Shown piece by piece: positions 22,081 through 30,085 of a stretch of 30,085 nt of DNA (position 1 is the stretch's first letter; each line of letters starts with the position of its first letter). Position numbers and translations under genes: made by a program. The DNA is taken from the NCBI GenBank assembly GCA_039177555.1, contig JBCDFV010000048.1:1-30085 (forward strand), in the 5' to 3' direction. This stretch comes from JANQGH01 sp039177555. GTDB taxonomy: Bacteria; Pseudomonadota; Alphaproteobacteria; DSM-16000; Inquilinaceae. The notes under the pieces are model-generated. The model was not told the DNA's origin. It worked only from the letters and a program-made list of their open reading frames with translations, and searched no databases.

Positions 22081-22914
22081 TCACCTCCGCGCCGCCGGCC
22101 GCCCCCGCCCCACCCAAACCTTCAAATCAACAATCACCTTCGCCGTCGCCCCGACCGCCGCCGCGCAGAGCAGGACCTTGGACACCGTCTCCATGGTGCC
22201 CTCGATCAAGACGGCGTGGACCACACTGGCGATGACGGTGATCAGTGCGAGGGTGGTGTGGATGCGGCGCCAGGTGCGGGGGCGCAGCGCCAGGCTGGTG
22301 CGCAGGGCGGCGATGAGGGCGGCCAAGAGGACGGTCCATAGGGCGATCACACCCCAGAGCGCGAACGGGGTTGGCGAGCGGAAGAGCAGGACGTCGACCA
22401 CGTCCGGCGGGCTGGTGATCGCCAACCCGCCGACATGGACCGCCACGGCAATCACCAGGGCGATGCCGATCCAGCGATGGAGGCGCCGCCCCCGCTCCCC
22501 CGCCAGGCCCGGCAGGGTGCCGCCCGCCAGCAAGGGCTGGAGCAGGAGAAACGCCATGGCGAGGACGCCGGCGAAGCCGGCGGCGATGTAGACCGGCTGG
22601 CGCCAGGCCAACAGTGGGCTGAACGCGGCCGCGACGATCGGCACGGCGATGACGATGGCCAGGACGGCCCAGATCAGGATCGCGCGGGGGCGGCCGGCCT
22701 GGCGCGGCGGTGCCCGCCTCGGCCACGGCCGCTTCGCGGCTGGCCCGGTCGATTGCGGCTCAGTTGATTGCGGACCGGTTGATCGCGCCCCGGTCGCGGG
22801 CGGCTGGCTCGACTCAGATGGCGCCGTGGCCGTCTCCGCCGGGGTCTTGTCCGAGCGCGACACGCCGGTCTCGGGCGACGCCGGCCGGCCCGCGCCCGAT
22901 GGCGCCGAACCCAA
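22081..22914 (-). CDS. Ferric-reductase-like transmembrane protein (277 aa)
   Basis: After a low-complexity Ser/Thr/Pro-rich N-terminus of about 75 residues come six hydrophobic segments with His146 (RRLHRWIG), His160 (VAVHVGG), His219 (WRRIHTT) and His233 (ASVVHAV). Paired His in neighbouring helices are the heme-ligand pattern of the ferric reductase-like domain (YedZ/FRE type), so it probably moves electrons across the inner membrane via heme b. The start is uncertain: the frame begins with a TTG at 22914, 23 bp after the stop of the dioxygenase-like gene, with which it should form an operon. A partial copy lies at 20980-21371. Confidence 0.8.
   Translation of the reverse strand: MGSAPSGAGRPASPETGVSRSDKTPAETATAPSESSQPPATGARSTGPQSTEPQSTGPAAKRPWPRRAPPRQAGRPRAILIWAVLAIVIAVPIVAAAFSPLLAWRQPVYIAAGFAGVLAMAFLLLQPLLAGGTLPGLAGERGRRLHRWIGIALVIAVAVHVGGLAITSPPDVVDVLLFRSPTPFALWGVIALWTVLLAALIAALRTSLALRPRTWRRIHTTLALITVIASVVHAVLIEGTMETVSKVLLCAAAVGATAKVIVDLKVWVGRGRPAARR
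22106..22472. repeat. 367-bp direct repeat, copy 2
   Basis: Partner of 21005-21371, inside the intact ferric-reductase-like gene. Recombination between the copies would delete 1101 bp, including the secreted-protein gene. Confidence 0.92.
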
Positions 22915-22937
22915 TGCGGGCGGCCGGCGGGTGCCGG

Positions 22938-23456
22938 TCAGATCGGCTGCAGGACGAAGTGGGTTTCCAGGCTGGTGTCGCTGGAGCTGGGCATGATCGG
23001 GCGCAGGAAGACGGTTTCGTACCTGCCGTCATGCTCACCGGCAAAGTCGGCGTCATAGGCCAGGTGGCCGTGCGGCTGACCAAAGGCGGGGACGATCTGC
23101 GGCATCTCCAGGCGGAAGAAGCCATTGGCGTCGGTCAAGGTGGCGCCATGGCTGCGCTCGTCCCGCTCGTGCCCCTCGGTGGTGTGGGCCCACATCTGGA
23201 TGCGCACGCCGGGCAGGCGCGCGCCGTCGCCCGCGCGGCGCACGGTGCCGGACGTCCAAAAGCCGCCGCCGCCAATGCGCTCCACGATCGGCGCGCCGGG
23301 GCGGTAATTGTTGGCCCCGCCGCGCATGGTCGGCGTCGGCGCCAGGCCCTGGGCCTGGGCGGGCAGGCGGAATACGGAAAGCCCGGCCATCGCGGCGGCC
23401 ATGGCGGCACCGCCGGCGACGAGGACGTTTCGGCGGGTGATCAGGGTCGCGGGCAT
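22938..23456 (-). CDS. TAT-exported intradiol-dioxygenase-like protein (172 aa)
   Basis: The N-terminus TRRNVLVAGGAAMAAAMAG with paired Arg8-Arg9 looks like a twin-arginine signal ending near AQAQG. The rest follows the intradiol ring-cleavage dioxygenase core: SGTVRRAGDG, LPGVRIQMWAHT, HGATLTDANGFFRLEMPQ, and QPHGHLAYD with His129 and His131 where the family has its two iron-ligand His (RPxHIH). The two Tyr ligands of catalytic members are not visible (GHE stands where G-x-Y is expected), so activity on catechols is doubtful. ATG 23456 has AGGAGA 7 nt upstream and is preferred to the longer frame from 23588. It lies 23 bp before the ferric-reductase-like gene, which may supply electrons to it or share its regulation. 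Confidence 0.8.
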   Translation of the reverse strand: MPATLITRRNVLVAGGAAMAAAMAGLSVFRLPAQAQGLAPTPTMRGGANNYRPGAPIVERIGGGGFWTSGTVRRAGDGARLPGVRIQMWAHTTEGHERDERSHGATLTDANGFFRLEMPQIVPAFGQPHGHLAYDADFAGEHDGRYETVFLRPIMPSSSDTSLETHFVLQPI

Positions 23457-23643
23457 ATCGATGTCTCCTGTCGGGCGCGCATACGCCGCGCCGATCGATC
23501 GGTTTCGCGCAGTGTTGAGAGTCATTGTAGCGCTTTTGCGACCGTTTCCGAAGCCGGGGCGACGGTTCGCGCGGTCAACCATCCTCACTGTTGCGTGAGG
23601 GTTTGGCGTCGGCGCGGCTGATGGCGAACGGGCGCCGGCCGGG

Positions 23644-24621
23644 CTAGGCGGCCTGCAACAGCCGCTCGCTCAGCGCCCACAAGCGCTCTGCCGACTCGTC
23701 GCTGGCGGCGTGCGGGTCGACGCCGAAATAGCGGCCCATGGGGCTGTCCGGGTCGGTCGGCGCGGCGATGTCGCAATCCTCGCAATAGACGCCGGGCTTG
23801 GCCGAAAGCGCCGGCGCGGTCGCGGCCCAGACGGTGGTTGAGGCGCCCTGCTCCGGCGTTTTGAAGCCCTGCTTGGCCAGCTCCGACGGGCCGCCATCCT
23901 CCGCCAGCCAGCCCAGCGCGATCATCTCCTCTTGCGGCAAATGGCGCTGCAAGGGCGTGAAGATGCCGCCCGGATGAACGGCAAAGGCGAGGCCGCCATG
24001 GTCCTTCAGGCGCCGCGACAGGCCGTTGGCGAACAGGGCGTTGGCGGTCTTGGCCTGGCCGTAGGCGCGCCATTTGTCATAGTCGTGGGTCTCGAACTGG
24101 ATGTCGTCCCAGATGATGTCGGAGACCTTGTGGCCACTGGACGACAGGGCGACGACCCGCGCGCCCTCCGTCGCCTGCAACAGCGGCATCAGGGCGTCGG
24201 TGAGCGCGAAATGGCCCATATGGTTGATGCCGAACTGGGACTCCCAGCCCGGGCCGACCCGCGCCTCGGGACAGGCCATGATGCCGGCATTGTTGATCAA
24301 GAGGTCGAGATGGGTGTGGCTGTCGACGATGTCCTTGGCGAACCGGCGCACAGAGGCGAGGTCCGCCAGGTCCATGGGCGCCATGGTCACAGCGCCGTCG
24401 ACGCGCGCCAGGCTCTTTTCCGCCTTGTCCGGCGAGCGGACCGGCACCACGACGGCGGCACCCTTGGCCGCCAGCGCGCGCACCGCCTCCAGCCCGATGC
24501 CGCTATAGCCGCCCGTTACGATGGCGGTCTTGCCCGCCAGGTCGATGTCGGCGAGCACCTCGTCCGCCGTGCTCTTGGCGTGAAAGCCGGACTGGGTCGG
24601 CACTTGATCGGATAGGGCCAT
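23644..24621 (-). CDS. Short-chain dehydrogenase/reductase (325 aa)
   Basis: The protein has the classical SDR parts: cofactor site TGGYSGIG (36-43), NNAG (110-113), a Ser run at 160-162, and the catalytic YGQAK (Tyr187, Lys191). The length and the sequence WDDIQFETHDYDKWRAYGQAKTAN resemble the retinol-dehydrogenase/WWOX-like branch, an extended group often annotated only as oxidoreductase. The substrate is not known. The basic start of the Rossmann strand suggests NADP(H), but this is weak. ATG 24621 has a GAGAGG site about 6 nt upstream. The GST gene lies upstream on the same strand with about 90 bp between, so co-transcription is possible. Confidence 0.9.
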   Translation of the reverse strand: MALSDQVPTQSGFHAKSTADEVLADIDLAGKTAIVTGGYSGIGLEAVRALAAKGAAVVVPVRSPDKAEKSLARVDGAVTMAPMDLADLASVRRFAKDIVDSHTHLDLLINNAGIMACPEARVGPGWESQFGINHMGHFALTDALMPLLQATEGARVVALSSSGHKVSDIIWDDIQFETHDYDKWRAYGQAKTANALFANGLSRRLKDHGGLAFAVHPGGIFTPLQRHLPQEEMIALGWLAEDGGPSELAKQGFKTPEQGASTTVWAATAPALSAKPGVYCEDCDIAAPTDPDSPMGRYFGVDPHAASDESAERLWALSERLLQAA

Positions 24622-24714
24622 GGTTGCCTCTCGTCGGTTGGGACCGCGACGTCCGTGGGGGTACCCGTCGCCGGTCTGCTGGGATCGTTCGCACTTGCGG
24701 CGCTTTTGTGCAGA

Positions 24715-25428
24715 CTACGATGATGCGGGGCTTGCGAGGACAGCGCGCAAGGACGCCTCGATCTCGCCGCTGCACCACTCATCGCCATAGTCGCGGTCGC
24801 TGCGGGCGCGCAGTGCTTGCTGTTCCGGCAGGCGGGCGATGCGGTCGGTCAGGGCGGCGATGGCGGGCGCGGTCGTGTCCAGCATCGGCCGCAGCGCCGG
24901 CAATTTCGCAGTCATGACGCCCCATAGAATGGCGGTCACGAGATCCGCGATGCCGGGCGCGTCGGTGCCCAGCATGTGGCCACCGTCTACCGTCAGGCCG
25001 TGGCGGCGCCCGTGCGCCTCAAAGATCGCCATCCAGCGGCCGAGGCGCGGGCGGTAGGCGTCCCATGCCGCCTGCGTCCACATCTGGGCGCCATTGTGCA
25101 GGGTCATTTCGTAGAGCACGTCGTTGGCGTCCGCGACGATCTTGTCGGTCAGGGCCGCGCGTTCCGGGTCGACCGGCATCAGCCCATGTTTGCGGCCCAG
25201 ATAGCCCAGGATCGCGGGCATTTGGGCCAACGTTACGGTCGCGGCATGATCGGTCAGGACCGGCGGCCCCATATGCGGCACCAGCTGTTCCGCCGGCGCG
25301 TCCCGCATTTGGCGGACCATCACGTCCATGTCCGCCTCGGCCCAAGAGGCCCCGACATGGGCCAGCACCGCCCGAACGAACTCGCCGCGAAACGGCACCG
25401 GCCAGTAATATAGGGTGTAGTCGCTCAT
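24715..25428 (-). CDS. Glutathione S-transferase family protein (237 aa)
   Basis: The N-terminal thioredoxin-like domain begins MSDYTLYYWPVPFRGEFVRA, with GPPVLTDHAATVTLAQMPAIL as the cis-Pro and glutathione-binding segment (residues about 54-74). The helical C-terminal domain has the N-capping region APGIADLVTAILWGVM. These enzymes conjugate glutathione to electrophiles or act as peroxidases. An isomerase or detoxification role beside the SDR gene is plausible but unproven. The catalytic residue is not certain: Tyr7 and Tyr8 are candidates. The start is ATG 25428, with GAGG about 10 nt upstream. Confidence 0.88.
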   Translation of the reverse strand: MSDYTLYYWPVPFRGEFVRAVLAHVGASWAEADMDVMVRQMRDAPAEQLVPHMGPPVLTDHAATVTLAQMPAILGYLGRKHGLMPVDPERAALTDKIVADANDVLYEMTLHNGAQMWTQAAWDAYRPRLGRWMAIFEAHGRRHGLTVDGGHMLGTDAPGIADLVTAILWGVMTAKLPALRPMLDTTAPAIAALTDRIARLPEQQALRARSDRDYGDEWCSGEIEASLRAVLASPASS

Positions 25429-25469
25429 ACGTTCTCGTCCTCAAAATGCGCGCGCCGGGTTGAGCGGTC

Positions 25470-26585
25470 TCAACGCCGCCGCAAGACCAGCGTCATGGAA
25501 TGCGTCTCGAACGTGTGCTGTGTGGGTTCGGCTGCGAACAGAGCCTGCAGCCGTGCAAAAAACGTGTCGGCCAGCCGGTCGGCATGCTGCGAGCTGGCGG
25601 CAACCCGATTGAACAGGCCGTTGCGGAACGCTGACTCGGAAAAGCCGCGGGCGAAGTCGGCATAGTCCCGCGCGTATTGCGGTGCGTCACCGCCGCCCTC
25701 AAGAAACTGCACATAGGGGTTCGGCACCAGTTCGCTGACCAGTTCGACGATCTCGAACGCCGCCCGAAGATCCGGCTCCCGCTCTAGCGGCGCGCGCACC
25801 TCATGCAATTCTCGGAAATAGAGTGGGAAGACGAACCGATTAAGGCTCTCGCGATCAAGCAGCCCATCGGCCGCCATGCCGTCGGCGATGTGCCAGAAGG
25901 CGCGGTAAAGTCTGTGGCCGCCAGCGGCGAGACCGCTGCGGTCTTTCGGGTCCTTGATCGACGCCATGGTTTCAATGACGAGCCAGCCGCCGGCCTTTAC
26001 CTCCTCGGCGCGCCGGCGAAGAAATAGTGTCCAATCGCGGTCAGCCTTTTCGCGGATCTCTTGGCGGGCCGCGCCCACCATGTCGGCGAAGAACAAGGAG
26101 TCGGGCGAGGCCATGGCGACCGCGCCGTCCAGCCAGTGCGCGGACATGAACGACATGCCCAGATCGATCGAGCCGACGCTGGCAACCGGGCCGAAAAAGC
26201 TGGCGGCAGAGGCCTCCGGCCGGGCCAAGCCGGCACGTGACCGGTAGCCGTCCGAGCGCTCTATGTTGGCGAACAGATCGTTCCAGTCGTTGCCGATCTG
26301 ATCGTTGTGCACGGTCACGATCGGCAGATCGGGCCGCAACCCATGAACCTCGTCCATAACCGCAAGAAAGGCAGCCATGGAGTTGCGGCCCGGCCCACAG
26401 CCATAGTCGATGACACGAAGCTCGCGCCCGCTGAGGTCGAGGGCATGAACGGCGCGCTTCAGCCGCCCGACCTGGTTCAGCACCGCGCTGCGCTGAATCT
26501 CCGAGTAGCTGTCGTAGAAGCCGTCGCCGCCCATGCCCTCGGTGGCACGGATGTCGGGAGTGTCGGAGTTAGGCGGAACGTTCAT
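25470..26585 (-). CDS. SABATH-type SAM-dependent carboxyl methyltransferase (371 aa)
   Basis: The protein follows the layout of the SABATH family (Methyltransf_7), best known from plants for methylating salicylate, jasmonate and indole-3-acetate. Seen here are GGDGFYDSYSEIQ (residues 19-31), the SAM site VIDYGCGPGRNSM (about 62-74), the HNDQIGNDWNDLF segment, SFMSAHWLDGAV (family: SxxxLHWLS), and GGWLVIETMAS. Bacterial members exist but are uncommon. The start is ATG 26585; no good ribosome site is visible, and M18 (GMGGDG) is an alternative. It lies 41 bp upstream of the GST gene. The substrate, probably a small carboxylic acid, is inferred from the family only. Confidence 0.82.
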   Translation of the reverse strand: MNVPPNSDTPDIRATEGMGGDGFYDSYSEIQRSAVLNQVGRLKRAVHALDLSGRELRVIDYGCGPGRNSMAAFLAVMDEVHGLRPDLPIVTVHNDQIGNDWNDLFANIERSDGYRSRAGLARPEASAASFFGPVASVGSIDLGMSFMSAHWLDGAVAMASPDSLFFADMVGAARQEIREKADRDWTLFLRRRAEEVKAGGWLVIETMASIKDPKDRSGLAAGGHRLYRAFWHIADGMAADGLLDRESLNRFVFPLYFRELHEVRAPLEREPDLRAAFEIVELVSELVPNPYVQFLEGGGDAPQYARDYADFARGFSESAFRNGLFNRVAASSQHADRLADTFFARLQALFAAEPTQHTFETHSMTLVLRRR

Positions 26586-26700
26586 CAGAAGACGGGGCAG
26601 TAGGGTCGTGACGTGGCTGGCCAGATAGGAACCTGAGCTAAGCGACAGTGTCAGTCAGCCCAGCCTTCCGCAAGCAGCATTGTTTCGCGTGCATCGGGGT

Positions 26701-27627
26701 TCAGGCAAAGCGCGCCCGAAGCCATCGCCCTGGCCGGCCGTCGATCGCCGCCAGGCCGGCGAAGATCAGCAGCATGCCGGCCAGATTGCGCGGCTCCAGC
26801 GTCTCGGAAATGATCAGCGCGCCGAGCAACAGGGCGCTGATCGGCGCGAGGAACGTGACGAGCAGGACGTTGGTTGCGCCGGCGGTCGACAGAAGACGGA
26901 AATAGAGATTGTAGGCGATCGCCGTGGAGAGGATCGCAACGCCGATGACGGCGGCCCAGACCTCCAGGCCCGGCATCGGCAATGACCAGGGCCGATCGAT
27001 CACCAGCGCGACCGGCAGCATGATCGCCGTTCCCGCCGTCAACTGGCCAACCGCCGGGATCATTGCCGGCAGCCGGCGAAACCGCCGTCCATAAACGCCG
27101 GCGCAGGCGTACGAGAACGACGCCGCCAGGACCGCTAGCTGGGCCAGCACGTCGCCGCCCAATCCGCGCAGGGCCGCAGGACCGATCATCACCGCGACGC
27201 CAACCAGGCCGAGCGACACACCGGCGACGCGGGCGATCGTCAAGCGCTCGTCGGCGGCAAAGAACTGGACCAGAAGAACGGTGAACAGCGGCGTCGTCGC
27301 GATCAGGATCGCGGCTAACCCGCCCGTGATCTCGGTCTGGCCCCAGACGATCAGGCAGAAGGGCACGACATTGTTCAACAGCGCCATGACGAAGAAAGCG
27401 CCCCACAGCCGGGCGGTGAGGGGCACGGCAATGCGGCCGATGATCAGGACCGCGTACAGCGTGAGGGTCGCCAGCCCGGCGCGAAGCAAGACGATGGTCA
27501 AGGGCGGCAGCGCCTCCAGCATGATCTCGACGCCGAAGAACGCCCCGCCCCACAGCACTGACAGTGAGATCAGCATCAGCCATTCGGCCGCGCCCATCGT
27601 CTGGGCGGCTGGGGTACTGGGTGCCAT
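26701..27627 (-). CDS. EamA-family (DMT) transporter, 308 aa
   Basis: The protein has ten hydrophobic helices in two EamA repeats, with typical segments LSVLWGGAFFGVEIML near the N-terminus, ALLNNVVPFCLIVWGQTEIT, and STAIAYNLYFRLLSTAGATN in the second half, followed by FLAPISALLLGALIISETL. Such carriers move metabolites across the inner membrane, usually outward. The substrate is unknown. It is not a recent duplicate of the other EamA gene (6219-7166): the sequences differ throughout. ATG 27627 gives the standard N-terminus. It lies between nrdA and the methyltransferase gene, about 130 bp and 115 bp from them, all on the minus strand. Confidence 0.88.
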   Translation of the reverse strand: MAPSTPAAQTMGAAEWLMLISLSVLWGGAFFGVEIMLEALPPLTIVLLRAGLATLTLYAVLIIGRIAVPLTARLWGAFFVMALLNNVVPFCLIVWGQTEITGGLAAILIATTPLFTVLLVQFFAADERLTIARVAGVSLGLVGVAVMIGPAALRGLGGDVLAQLAVLAASFSYACAGVYGRRFRRLPAMIPAVGQLTAGTAIMLPVALVIDRPWSLPMPGLEVWAAVIGVAILSTAIAYNLYFRLLSTAGATNVLLVTFLAPISALLLGALIISETLEPRNLAGMLLIFAGLAAIDGRPGRWLRARFA

Positions 27628-27755
27628 GGACCGTCCGGTGTTGGTGGATCAGCACGGCCCCTTGGGACCGCTCAGCCGATCATGGCGCCGGGCGCCGGCT
27701 CACACCACCCGATTGTTGCGCGCCAACCGAAGGTCAGGGTTGTGTCTGGGAAGGC

Positions 27756-29678
27756 CTATTGGCAGGCCAGGCACTCTTCGTAGTCCGTCCGTTCGCCGCC
27801 GAGGGCCAGCGCCTTTTCGGGCCAGTCCTTGGTGTTGTCGGCCTCAACCCCCGCGAACTGGGCACGCTGGACGGATTTGGAGCGGCAGTAATAGAGGCTC
27901 TTCACGCCGGTCTCCCAGGCCCGCCAGTGCAGCATCATCAGGTCCCACTTGTCGATGTCGCCCGGCAGGAACAGGTTCAGCGACTGGCCCTGGCAGATGT
28001 AGGGCGTGCGGTCGGCAGCCAGTTCGATCAGCCAGCGCTGGTCGATCTCGAACGCCGTGCGGAAGACCGCCTTCTCGTCTTCGCCGAGACAGTCGAGATG
28101 TTGGACCGAGCCTTCCTGTTCCAGGATCGAGGCCCAGACCTCCGGCGTGTTGTGGCCCTTCTCTTCCAACAGGTCGGTCAGGTGCCGGTTCTTGACCGTG
28201 AACGAGCCCGACAGGGTCTTGTGGGTGAAGATGTTGGCCGGGATCGGCTCGATGCAGGGCGAAACGCCGCCGCAGATGATCGAGATCGACGCCGTCGGCG
28301 CGATCGCCAGCTTGTGGGAGAAGCGGGCCATCATGCCCCGCTCCTTGGCGTCCAGGCACGGCCCGCGCTCCTCCGCCAAGGTGACGGACGCCGCGTCGGC
28401 ACCGGCGCGGATGTGCTTGAACAGGCGCAGGTTCCAGGACTTGGCCATGGCGCCTTCCAGCGGCACGCCCATGGATTGCAGGAAGGAATGGAAGCCCATC
28501 AGGCCCAGCCCGACCGACCGCTCGCGCATGGCGGAGTATTTGGCCCGCGCCATCGACTGCGGCGCGGTGTCGATGAAGTCCTGCAGGACGTTATCGAGGA
28601 AGCGCATGACGTCTTCGATGAAGCGCGGCTCCGTCGACCATTCGTGCCATTTCTCGGCGTTGATCGACGACAGGCAGCACACGGCCGTCCGATCATTGCC
28701 CAGATGGTCGGCGCCCGTATGCAGCATGATTTCGGAACACAGGTTGGAGGTCGAGACCTTCAAACCCAATTCGCGCTGATGGGCGGCCATCTGGCGGTTC
28801 ACTGTGTCGGAGAAGATCAGATAGGGCTCGCCGGTCTGCAGCCGGATCTCAAGGATCTTCTGCCACAGCTTGCGGGCCGACACCGTGCGCAGGACCTCGC
28901 CCGTCTTCGGGCTGCGCAGGCCGAACTCCGCATCGTCGCGCACGGCCTCCATGAACTCGTCGGTGATGTTCAGGCCATGATGCAGGTTCAGGCTCTTGCG
29001 GTTGAAGTCGCCCGACGGCTTGCGGATTTCCAGGAACTCCTCGATTTCCGGATGGTGTACGTCGAGATAGACGGCGGCCGAGCCGCGCCGCAGCGAGCCT
29101 TGCGAGATCGCCAGGGTCAGCGAGTCCATCACCCGCACGAACGGGATGATGCCCGAGGTGTGGCCGCAGCCCTTCACCGGTTCGCCGATGGAACGCACCT
29201 GGCCCCAATAGGTGCCGATGCCGCCACCGTTGGAGGCCAGCCAGACATTCTCGTTCCAGGTACCGACAATGCCGTCGAGATCGTCGCTGACGGCGTTCAG
29301 GAAACAGGAGATCGGCAGACCCCGCGTCGAACCGCCATTCGACAGCACGGGCGTGGCCGGCATGAACCAGAGGCGCGAAATGTAGTCGTAAATCCGCTGG
29401 GCGTGGTCGCCGTCGTCGGCAAAGGCAATGGCCACGCGGGCGAACATGTCCTGATAGCTCTCGCCGGGCAGCAGATAGCGGTCTTCAAGCGTTGTCTTGC
29501 CGAAATCGGTCAGCAGCGCGTCGCGTGACCTGTCAAGCCGCAGGCTGACATCGTGCAGCTTCTTCTGCGGCCGCGTCAGCGAGACGGACGCCTCCCTGAC
29601 CTCCCGTTTAGGTAGCTCCGCACCAACAACGGATTCAACGATGTCGAGAGCGGCCGTGGCGGTGACGGGCGGCGTCAT
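27756..29678 (-). CDS. nrdA: Ribonucleoside-diphosphate reductase alpha subunit (class Ia R1), 640 aa
   Basis: This is the catalytic subunit that reduces ribonucleoside diphosphates with NrdB. Active-site residues are visible: Cys125 (LPISCFLN) and the cysteine in AVCCLSS (334/335) as the redox pair, thiyl Cys314 with Asn312 and Glu316 in NLCSEI, the radical-transfer pair Tyr596-Tyr597 (SLYY), and the C-terminal shuttle CLAC (636-639). At 640 residues it is over 100 shorter than E. coli NrdA, and the N-terminus goes almost directly into the core, so the ATP-cone activity domain is missing. dATP inhibition through that site is therefore not expected. ATG 29678 has AGGGG 9 nt upstream. NrdR-like boxes precede it. 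nrdB is 13.6 kb away. Confidence 0.95.
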   Translation of the reverse strand: MTPPVTATAALDIVESVVGAELPKREVREASVSLTRPQKKLHDVSLRLDRSRDALLTDFGKTTLEDRYLLPGESYQDMFARVAIAFADDGDHAQRIYDYISRLWFMPATPVLSNGGSTRGLPISCFLNAVSDDLDGIVGTWNENVWLASNGGGIGTYWGQVRSIGEPVKGCGHTSGIIPFVRVMDSLTLAISQGSLRRGSAAVYLDVHHPEIEEFLEIRKPSGDFNRKSLNLHHGLNITDEFMEAVRDDAEFGLRSPKTGEVLRTVSARKLWQKILEIRLQTGEPYLIFSDTVNRQMAAHQRELGLKVSTSNLCSEIMLHTGADHLGNDRTAVCCLSSINAEKWHEWSTEPRFIEDVMRFLDNVLQDFIDTAPQSMARAKYSAMRERSVGLGLMGFHSFLQSMGVPLEGAMAKSWNLRLFKHIRAGADAASVTLAEERGPCLDAKERGMMARFSHKLAIAPTASISIICGGVSPCIEPIPANIFTHKTLSGSFTVKNRHLTDLLEEKGHNTPEVWASILEQEGSVQHLDCLGEDEKAVFRTAFEIDQRWLIELAADRTPYICQGQSLNLFLPGDIDKWDLMMLHWRAWETGVKSLYYCRSKSVQRAQFAGVEADNTKDWPEKALALGGERTDYEECLACQ

Positions 29679-29753
29679 GATGGTGTTCCCCTGCTACCAA
29701 ATCGTCGGTGATTTGCCGGGCCAATTGGCCCAAGCGCAGAGAAACCCTAGGGT

Positions 29754-29800
29754 AATCTACTGATTGTGTATCCCCGGCCCCTCCACACTAGATATGGTAT
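29754..29800 (-). promoter_or_regulatory. NrdR box pair upstream of nrdA
   Basis: ACACTAGATATGGTAT (29785-29800) and, on the minus strand, ACACAATCAGTAGATT (29769-29754) both resemble the NrdR box. The centres are 31 bp apart, as in the nrdB pair. The first box is enclosed by GCCCCT/AGGGGC arms. A third similar string, ACACAAGATGCATGAC, is at 29830-29845. Confidence 0.62.
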
Positions 29801-30010
29801 GGCAGGGGCGGAGTCCGGTCAATCATCAAACACAAGATGCATGACATTTATTGGTCGGGCGACGCTATATCTTGGGGTGCAGACGGGCGCAAGAAGGCTC
29901 ATACCGCCAGCCTGGCCGGCGATTTGGGCAGCAACCGACAGTTTTAGACGCGTCGGCTTGACGCGGAGCGCCAGTTAGTCGCCTCGCGCTCACACATCCG
30001 GATGCAGCGA
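29801..30010. other. Gap upstream of nrdA
   Basis: No gene is seen. Apart from the extra NrdR-like string at 29830 I find no repeat, RNA gene or clear promoter. Confidence 0.5.
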
Positions 30011-30085
30011 CTATTGCGTCGCGGCGTCCTCGATCGCTTCGCCGGTGTTCTGAACGTCTTCGCCGACGCCGCGGATCGTGTTGTC
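30011..30085 (-). CDS. Entericidin-like small lipoprotein, last 24 residues (cut by window edge)
   Basis: The visible end reads DNTIRGVGEDVQNTGEAIED followed by AATQ and a TAG stop at 30011-30013. This matches the conserved end of entericidin A/B family lipoproteins (NTxxGxGxDxxxxGxAI). They are small outer- or inner-membrane lipoproteins linked to stress or toxin-antidote roles in enterobacteria, and common with unknown role in alphaproteobacteria. The signal peptide and lipobox lie outside the window. Confidence 0.75.
   Translation of the reverse strand, partial: DNTIRGVGEDVQNTGEAIEDAATQ

Overview
The window looks like a piece of chromosome from a GC-rich alphaproteobacterium. This rests on the base composition, a Zur-type palindrome, NrdR-like boxes, the fused indolepyruvate:ferredoxin oxidoreductase, a DUF1289 protein, a class Ia NrdA/NrdB pair and an entericidin-like tail at the right edge. 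No genus can be named from the sequence alone. Most of the window is ordinary chromosomal content.

Layout. 1-2204 (minus): an M3 oligoendopeptidase F gene split by one in-frame amber codon, followed by a UbiB/ABC1-like gene cut by the left edge. 2697-6212 (plus): fused indolepyruvate ferredoxin oxidoreductase. 6219-7166 (minus): EamA exporter. 7229-9614 (plus): DUF1289 protein, then a GntR/YtrA-type regulator with its ABC exporter and a 22-bp operator. 9715-13148: zinc uptake locus, with znuA divergent from zur-znuC-znuB around a Zur box; znuC and znuB are separated by five copies of a 14-bp repeat. 13149-14171 (minus): nrdB. 14335-15297: argC. 15323-17766: a MarR regulator/membrane protein pair and a TetR/RidA pair, each divergent around inverted-repeat operators. 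20980-23456: a ferric-reductase-like gene, a truncated second copy of it, a secreted beta-barrel-like protein between them, and a TAT-type intradiol-dioxygenase-like protein. 23644-27627 (minus): SDR, GST, SABATH-type methyltransferase and EamA genes. 27756-29678 (minus): nrdA, with NrdR-like boxes upstream. 30011-30085 (minus): end of an entericidin-like lipoprotein.

The main discovery is in an AT-richer island at about 18.05-20.9 kb. It carries an unknown helical protein (18210-18956, plus) and a reverse transcriptase (19054-20544, minus) whose sequence resembles the DRT2/UG2 class of antiphage reverse transcriptases. Known DRT2 systems copy an upstream non-coding RNA by rolling circle into concatemeric cDNA, which creates a promoter at each repeat junction and a never-ending reading frame (neo). 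The upstream region here fits that model closely. On the plus strand, antisense to the RT, a perfect TATAAT lies at 20644-20649 and a perfect TTGACA at 20756-20761. They are in the wrong order for a promoter on the chromosome. Joined head to tail with the optimal 17-nt spacer they require a repeat of exactly 135 nt, which is 45 codons. One plus-strand frame is open from 20620 to 20811 and covers the whole unit. Within it an AAAGGAG ribosome site precedes an in-frame GTG, and the two ends share ACG and TTT in the 135-nt register. This predicts a proline-free 45-residue repeat protein.

The island is bordered on the left by a frameshifted relic of argC and on the right by the truncated ferric-reductase copy, so the site has a history of duplication and insertion.
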